A stretch of DNA of 64,000 bases from Berberis thunbergii (taxonomy: Eukaryota; Streptophyta; Magnoliopsida; Ranunculales; Berberidaceae). The stretch's first letter is position 1; each line of letters starts with the position of its first letter. The notes beneath the pieces are model-generated. The model saw nothing but the letters and a program-made list of their open reading frames with translations, had not been told where the DNA came from and did no database searches. The position numbers and the translations under genes were made by a program. This document shows, piece by piece, positions 57,196-64,000 of the stretch. The stretch spans positions 62,001 to 126,000 of the forward strand of contig QNQO01007633.1 in NCBI GenBank assembly GCA_003290165.1, given 5' to 3'.

Positions 57196-58938
57196 TTTTG
57201 TAATAATAATAATGTAATGGTTAATGATTCAAGATGTAGAGATTAGGTCAAATGAGTTTAGAACTTTTTTTTTCACCTTTTTCTTTGTAAAGTTTTAAGT
57301 TTGCTTAAATGTCCTTTTTATAACTTTTGGGTTTTGGATGGGAAGTTGGATTTATTGATTTATATCCATTTATCTGAAATTCTCCCTATTTTAAAATATC
57401 AATAAATCTATGGTAACTACCTAATATTTCCATTCACAAACACCAAATTGAAAAATTAAATTAAAAAAAAATCACATTATGTTCTTCATTGATACCAAAG
57501 TCTAAACCTAATTCATAGCAACTACCTAATGCCCAATTAATAAGCTGAAAAAAAAATGCTAGCATTGACTTGCATTTGCTTTAAATATCAAATGAATGTA
57601 AATTTTGAATGTCGCAATAAAAATATCAATGTCAATGAATGATTTTGGAACACGGCATGATAAGAAACATGGATGTGAACATCGATGGAAGCATAGATGT
57701 GACCATCTTCAATTTCCTTATACTCATTCCCTTTCGATAATCTATATATAATGTTAATTGAAAAAAAAAAAAATAGTAATGGATTAACTCATGGACAATA
57801 GTAGTAGATGCAATGAGGCACTAGTTCAACACTAAGTAGGGGTGGGGTTTCCCTTCTGTTCAGTTTCAATTTTTTTAAATCTTTTTAGGATAGATCAAAC
57901 TCCTTTCAATTTCGCTCCGTCTCGATCTAGAGTCAGAATGGAGATCTCAAATTTATTTATTTAATATTTATTATTATTAATTTTAATTAAATTATTTTTT
58001 TAAATAAAAAATTATAATGTGTTGAAATTAAATCAAAACACCTATTATTAAAAAATTTGATTTGATATATATCTATCATTTAAATGAGATGAGATTATGA
58101 TGAGGTATCTTCTGTTCCGATTCCAAATAAAAAAAATGAGATAAAGTTGTGATTCATCTATTCTATTTCGTATTATATTTAATTCTAATATTAGATTTAT
58201 AACTAATTCCAACGACAAACTTGTGACGAATAGAATCACAATTTCAAACTTTGAATCGCATGGCATTATTGGGGTTGGAGGGGGGTAAAAAGCAAATGGA
58301 CAACGGTAACAGTGGTTCAAGAATGAAAGAAGAAATTAAAATTGAGTAATTCATTCCTTCACTGACTTCTTTGCGCAGCATTGGAACTTGTGTCTAAGGA
58401 CTATCTTTTCAGACTTTGCCTAGAGGTATGTGATACTAGAGAGCAAAGCTGGATAGCCACACACACAGAGCAGAGTACACGAGTCGGGTCAGTCTTCCCT
58501 CGAAAAATGGGTCCGTATTTTGCTCAAATAAGGAACATGATCATTCATGATTCGGGGCCCCACCTACCCGTTTTCATGAATACTTCCCCCTATAGTCCTT
58601 AAATACCGCCACGTGTATACCTCCTCCCTTCTTTGACTTGTAGTCAAACCTGACACACTGATGAAGAGACGAACCTGAAATTGAAGAATTCCTTTAAAAG
58701 GTAATTTAATTACCTTTTCACAGTTCTCTTGACTCGTCTCTCTACCACTCTCTTTTTTTCAATTTTGGGCTTTCTGTTCTTACTGACCTCTCTTCATTCT
58801 TTAAATGGTTAAAAAAAAATTTCACCCTTTCCACTCTTTTTCTTTGATGGAGACACTGCCTTAAGGTATTTGTGTATTTTTCTTGTTGGATTTTGATTAC
58901 AATTGGTGAATTTTCTATCAATCAAATATCAACCCGTC
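57196..58938. other. Intergenic with one promoter-like patch
   Basis: Near 58598-58614 a TTAAATA and a CACGTG word sit before a pyrimidine-rich stretch. A 23-base palindrome (AAAAGGTAATT..AATTACCTTTT) lies at 58697-58719. No protein-coding gene follows. Confidence 0.35.
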
Positions 58939-59932
58939 TAATTGTCGAGGAAAACAGCGAGGGGACTCTCTCTTTCTCTCGCGATATGTGCGTCCCATCT
59001 CTTACACGTATTGTGAGAGGGATGGAGGGTCCTCTCTCCCTCAGTGACGAAGTCAGGATTTTCGTTGAATGGGGGCAGAGTGATGAGTCATATTTAACTA
59101 ATGATAATATAATAATTAAGTACTTTAATATAATTTTTGTTAAATTATAAACAATACATAAATAACTATATAAAACGCCAATTGCTAAACAAAACTCCAT
59201 CTAATTCATGGGTGAGAAAAATTGATTTAACAATCTACTTTGTAGGTACACAAGAGATAAATATATAGAGGACGGTGGCACACTTGCCTTTCAAATATAC
59301 ATAACAATGCGAGAACTCGGCATTGTGCAATTCTATTGATATGGTCAATTCATTTGGTGTATAAAGTTAAGGGCCAAAAATACTAATGGGTCATTTCTCC
59401 AAAGTAATTCTATGAATAAAATATTAAACTAGATCTTGATATACAAATTCATCTCGAGAAAATACTTTAAAAACATTATTCTTCTTCAAAGCATAAAAAA
59501 GAGGTTGGGGCATTGGTGGGAGAGGAAAATAAATCAAACAGAGAGAGAATGAGAGGAAGAGAAGTGGAGGCAGAGCGGTTGTTGTTCTCATAGTAAACAT
59601 TTTTTTTTACCCATAACTCTCCCCACCTCATGTCGCCTGCCGAGTTCGAATCCGTGACGTGTGATTCCATACGCTATACCTCTACTAACTCAGCTAGTAC
59701 ACTTTTAATAGTAAACAAATAGAGAGTAAAGAAAAGAAGAAAGGGAAAAACGTGGTTGTCAGTGTCACTGAAAATAGTGGAAGAGAAGAAGGGGTGGGGT
59801 GAAATGGCGTCGTCCATTGCAAGTTAGGCAAATCGAGTTTTTTTTCTAAAGTCAGTGGGGGCAAGTGTCCCCACTTAACCCCACGTAAATCCGTCCCTGC
59901 TCTCCCTCCCTCGCTATTTTCCTCGACAATTA
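58939..59932. mobile_element. Foldback MITE split by a hAT element
   Basis: TAATTGTCGAGGAAAACAGC on the left mirrors GCTATTTTCCTCGACAATTA on the right. Removing the hAT insertion leaves an element of about 130 bases. A TA flank on each side would fit a mariner-type duplication, but this is weak. Confidence 0.65.
59042..59899. mobile_element. Non-autonomous hAT element, 858 bp
   Basis: Starts CAGTGACGAAGTCAGGATT and ends AATCCGTCCCTG, with a perfect 8-bp duplication CTCTCCCT (59034-59041 and 59900-59907). Subterminal GGGGGCA/TGTCCCC words are shared with the element at 61915. There is no transposase. A tRNA-like patch (GGATTCGAACTCGGCAGG on the minus strand, near 59650) sits inside. Confidence 0.9.
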
Positions 59933-60874
59933 GAATTAGGGATAAAATATGGAGTTTACAAAGAGGAAACAAATGGAATGGATTGTTAATTATGGTTGAC
60001 AGGTATGATTTTTATTATAAAATAAAAAACATGATTATGATACATTATACGTAACGGATAACGTAAGTAACATGTCTTTTAGCGGTGGTAATGAATTTTA
60101 TCTTCTGTTTATTCGTTGTATATTAGTGGGATATGATCCGCTCAAAGGATAATAAAATTTTATGTAGCGATAAAACGATGACTGTAAATGCTCTAAGAGG
60201 AGTGTTTGTTTTTATGGTTTGATAAGAGCGCAGTGACAACGTTTGTTATTTTCTTGATCAAAAATTTGATTACGCATGAATGGAAATTCAATAAAAACAA
60301 GCATTATGTTTGGTGTTATTGAAGTTCAATAAATATTTACAATTATATGTCAAAACTAAAAACTTCTCTCAGTGTGCTTTGTTTTAAAAGTTTTGCTTCA
60401 TGTAAACTCACTTATTTTAAAATTTTATTAAGGTGAATATACATTTTTATATTATTATATATTGTACTATCGAATCATAGGTAAGTGGTGTTTGATTAGA
60501 TCAGATTAATTATGATCATTAAGAAATCAGACTAGGGTCATAAACACGTTTCTAATTATATGTTGTATGTCTTAACATGTATTACTAATTTATGTTTAAA
60601 TACAAATTTAAGTCTCAATATAATTATATTAATGATGATGGGCTAATAATAGAATTATGGCTCTATATATACAATTAAGGTCTCCATTCTAAATCTAATT
60701 TTTTATCTTTTATTTTCCCTTCCGGTTCAAGAGACATAAGATAAAGTTTTTGGAGGTGGAAGACTTCTCCGCTGCGTAATGCTCGGTTGGTGAGGATTGT
60801 TGTTTGTGTACTTTTCATTAATGGCTTCAACTATGCACTAATTTTATTGTTCTTTATTTTTCTTACATAGTCAT
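59933..60874. other. AT-rich intergenic DNA, nothing recognised
   Basis: No gene, repeat end or RNA structure that I can support. Confidence 0.5.
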
Positions 60875-61340
60875 TTAAAACATAGAATTACAAAAGATAG
60901 CTGCCGACATGGGCCTCTTTGTTAAGGTCTCGCAGAATATAATTACAGTACCAAAGACTAAGATCAGCAAGTAAAGTTGTAATATTACAGACAATGAGTT
61001 TCCACATCCAACAAACGTTACTATCATTGTCTTCAACACCACCCTGCAAAATGGAATGAAGCTGGCTCGAGTCTCCAAGCAAAAAATACGTTTTCCATTA
61101 TCTAGATTGAACTAAAGGGATAGTAGCCTTAGCTCCCATACACTTTGCCATCGTACTATCGAACACTTATCCTTGAATCCTTTTGTGCCTATCTTGCACA
61201 CACTTTCCCTTGAGTCTCGATTGCAAAAACTCCCAAGGCACTTTGTTGAAAAGTAACATAGAAATCAGCATCATAAGAAACAATCATCATATCCAATTCC
61301 AACCTACGGGCAAGTCTGTTAGATTGATAGTTAATACGGA
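60875..61340 (-). pseudogene. RNase H-like (RVT_3) pseudogene
   Basis: The minus strand reads DADFYVTFQQSALGVFAIET and QGKVCA, then GDSSQLHSILQGGVEDNDSN, then LADLSLWYCNYILRDLNKEA followed by HVGS. This is the RNase H fold that ends plant LINE ORF2 proteins and also occurs as stand-alone gene copies. Several stops and a frameshift interrupt it. Confidence 0.7.
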
Positions 61341-61914
61341 GTTGTGCCACAATCTGGAGTTGTAATCGTATCATCTGAATTTGGGAGGGCTATCTTTTCA
61401 AGACATCTTGAGGTTTCCTACCATAGACAGTGTGGTTATTGTTCTTTATTAATTGCTGACTTGAGGTCATGATGTGGATCTAATATTAATCTAACATTAC
61501 TAACTTACAAATGGACCATGCATATTAAAAGGAACAAGGTTTGCTCTCATTGCCCATGATCCTTTCCATTGACTATGAAGATACTTTTGGATGGAATAAG
61601 TAAGTTTAGACCTTAGGCTTCAACTCCACCTAAATGTTAAAGAGGTTTATTTCAGTATTTTCCATCAAAAGCACTAGTGGAGCATCGAGGGGCTAATCTC
61701 CACTCCAAAATGAGATGATATCAACCATTCTACCTCTTGCAAGCATGAAATCATATAGAAAAATCAATTCATCAATATAGTTCCTAGCCATTGTTTCCAA
61801 CATAAGTTATAAAATTTGACTCGGCTAATGATAGTAAAGTGATCCTGAAAACCAAACAAAGCAAAACAAAACAAAATACCATAGTACAAATGTACAATGA
61901 TGCATGCATATATA
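61341..61914. other. Intergenic, nothing recognised
   Basis: No open frame or structure that I can support. Confidence 0.45.
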
Positions 61915-62464
61915 CAAGGGCGGAGCCAGGATTGCAGATAAATGGGGGCAAACAGTGCATAACTATTCAACTAAACCAATTTCAGCAGTGACACAACTCT
62001 ACCTTCTTCAATTATTAGCTTCCTATACCAATTGTTGTCATGAGCAAGTGAAACGAGCGAGGCTTCCGCATTGGAACTATCATCAAGCGAGCGTTGCAAT
62101 TTGCTCCCATATTAGGTACATAATTGGTTCATTTGCAGCAATAGGTGGGAGTCCTAAATATCCGTCGAACACAACAAAGACACAGAGGAGCTAGGAGATG
62201 GCCATGCCAAGGTAGAATTTCTTGAACTCGGCCATAGGGAATTATGATAAACAAGATTCAAAATGCATCACTGTACCCATCAAAAATTCAGAAATTCAAT
62301 GAATGAAAGCTTCTTTTAAACGTGAGAGGGGCAACCTAAAAGAAGGGGGGCAAGATACAAATTTAAAGAGGAGCAATATGAAAAATACAAATAGCTTACT
62401 GAGTTTTTTTAAAATGATAAAGGGGGCACTTGACCCCCTTAACTAAAGGGTAGATCCGCCCCTG
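61915..62464. mobile_element. Non-autonomous hAT element, 550 bp
   Basis: Starts CAAGGGCGGAGCCAGGATT and ends GATCCGCCCCTG, with a perfect 8-bp duplication CATATATA (61907-61914 and 62465-62472). A GGGGGCA word at the left is mirrored by TGACCCCC near the right end. No transposase. Confidence 0.88.
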
Positions 62465-62472
62465 CATATATA

Positions 62473-62829
62473 TATATATACAACTCCATCAACTATTGGT
62501 ATACATATTAAAATGAAAATATACTCAGTTTTCTTGTGTTTAGATCTGTTTTTATACGTCCGGGGCTATCGGTATCACAAACCACCAAATAATTTCATCA
62601 AATTTGACTAAATAAACTAATCATAATTAGATGAGTTGAACATTAGACGATTCAAAAACACTCATAAACACCAATGACTCGTTTTCAAAAGTCGAGACAC
62701 TCTTTTCCACCAGTATTTATATAAATTTATGTGAAAGAGACTATCTCATATTTTCCACCCCTTCTTTAAAGGCTATAATTTTTATTTTTTTATTTGAAAT
62801 AAGAAAAAATAAATAAAAATCAAACGTTT
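62473..62829. other. AT-rich spacer between hAT and MITE
   Basis: No gene or RNA seen. Confidence 0.5.
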
Positions 62830-63137
62830 ATTACATTAAATTGACATATTTGTAACAATCTCCAAAACAATATCACTTTTGAAGTGTAACAATCTATCTA
62901 ACAATTTTACACATTTTCACAAACAAAATGATACAATAATTGTATCACCATAAAGAGTATGGTTATAAAAGTGATACTATTCATGGTGATCCAACTTGTT
63001 ATATCATTTTTTTTTGTTACTGTTTTTCATTTTTTTGACTAAATTTAGTTTTGACTTGCAATTGTTTGGTGAATTGTAACATCTCAAAAGTGATACTGTT
63101 TTGAGAGTTGTTACAAAAGTGTCAATTTGGTGTAGTG
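62830..63137. mobile_element. Foldback MITE, family A (copy 2)
   Basis: The right end, reversed, starts CACTACACCAAATTGACAC; the left starts TTACATTAAATTGACAT. The arms pair for about 70 bases, and the core (ACAAACAAAATGATACAA) is shared with copy 1 at 20054-20332. Confidence 0.8.
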
Positions 63138-64000
63138 GTTGGAGAATAATAGAAGGAAAAATGGGCTAATTAAGTATAGTTTAGTGGTATGTCTTTGACC
63201 GATGAAATCACAGGTTCAATATTTAAACCATGCCGACGGCATTTGAGATGGAAGGAGTTAAAGGGACAAGATGGGAAAAAAAAATGGGTCAATAATGGGC
63301 CGAAATGTGGGTCCATTATCGATTTGCCGGCCCGCTACTCCAGGAAATGGTCATGGACTCACGGGTGCAGGTCACATCACAAGGTCTGAGTCAAGACTGG
63401 CCCTGTAAATGCGCCATGTGGGATGGATAGAGTTCCCTTATTTGCAGATGCACCACTTTGAAAGGAAATTCAACTTTTGATTTTCTCGGGTTAAATTATA
63501 GTCTCCGTACATACCGCGGAAAAAAATAAAAATTAATAAATTATGTTTTTAAAATGTGTTCTGTTGGGGGCGGGTATTTGCTTTTATTAATTGCTTATTA
63601 TAAATTAATTTTTAACTGAAGTTCGGAAGTTTCCAACGAGCTTTTTAATGAATTGTTTGTTTTGCTTTTCATATTATGTTTACCCTGTGAAATAATGTAT
63701 ATGTAAAATTTTACGTCGGTCATATATACTTGTGTGTTTGATTTAATTTACAGAGAACAGTTAATGAAATTTGAATTCAGGACTTTCGATCTTCTAGTTA
63801 TAAAATTTTGCAAAACTTTCATCGAGATAAAAATCTTTCGCAATACTTTGCGAAACTCTCATTGTCTCCTCTTAGTTGAATTCAATTCTCAATTCCTTCA
63901 TAAACACCCCAATCAACGTCATTGCCACCACCATAATCGTCATAGCCACCGCCATCACCATAACATAACCACCACCGCCATTTCCACGATCACCACTATC
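63138..64000. other. Intergenic to window end
   Basis: A tRNA-like remnant (TAGTTTAGTGG, then GGTTCAATATT, near 63180-63225) is too degraded to call. The last 100 bases are rich in CCACCR triplets (ACCACCGCCATT) and could start a coding region outside the window. No complete gene. Confidence 0.35.

Noticed and set aside
57838..58260. A possible hAT element starting TAGGGGTGGGGTTTCCC
   Set aside because: No matching right end or 8-bp duplication was found, so it is not called.
59610..59710. A tRNA gene inside the hAT element
   Set aside because: GGATTCGAACTC resembles a T-arm, but acceptor and anticodon stems do not pair.
63180..63230. A tRNA gene near the window end
   Set aside because: A-box- and B-box-like words are present, but no cloverleaf can be drawn and the B box is degraded. 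At most it is a SINE remnant.

Overview
This is a repeat-dense stretch of plant nuclear DNA, almost certainly from a eudicot. Spliced genes have plant-type introns, a canonical plant microRNA gene (MIR390) is present, and most of the remaining sequence is plant transposons: a chromovirus-type Ty3 element, a CACTA element, a plant L1 with an RNase H domain, hAT and Mutator-like elements, and several foldback MITEs. I cannot name the species.

Layout. Positions 1-18760 are a decayed minus-strand Ty3/gypsy chromovirus. Its polymerase region was split by a 10.65 kb CACTA transposon (5119-15770, TGA target duplication) with dense subterminal repeats and no recognisable transposase. The CACTA element carries pieces of at least four unrelated host genes, all on the minus strand: ORC4 (the 5' half, with its exons and introns), a SANT/Myb protein, a nodulin-homeobox (NDX) protein and a cysteine synthase. 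Positions 18766-25400 are AT-rich intergenic DNA with two MITEs and a hAT element. Positions 25430-27240 hold an apparently intact DREB2-type AP2/ERF gene (+ strand). Positions 28486-39969 hold a 12-exon chloroplast-type MATE transporter gene like DTX44 (minus strand). Its joined coding sequence keeps frame at every junction (564 codons plus stop). Its first intron contains a Mutator-like element and a DUF295 pseudogene.

Positions 40887-42628 are a small LTR retrotransposon, and 42641-50046 are a nearly full-length L1 LINE. The LINE's 16-bp target duplication includes the last bases of that LTR, so the LINE inserted later. Positions 50063-56330 contain a SINE-like element, an unannotated 40-bp-arm hairpin that looks like a microRNA precursor (52356-52470), a foldback MITE and a 1.5 kb tandem array with a repeat unit of about 226 bp. 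The array ends beside MIR390 (56500-56665, minus strand). MIR390 is certain: the mature 21-mer and its star lie on opposite arms with 2-nt overhangs. Positions 57000-64000 hold nested hAT/MITE insertions, an RNase H pseudogene and a second copy of the MITE seen at 20 kb.

Three working host loci stand out: a stress transcription factor (DREB2), a plastid MATE carrier and MIR390, which triggers TAS3 tasiRNA production through AGO7. Nothing in the sequence suggests that they act together. All identifications come from reading the sequence; no database search was run.
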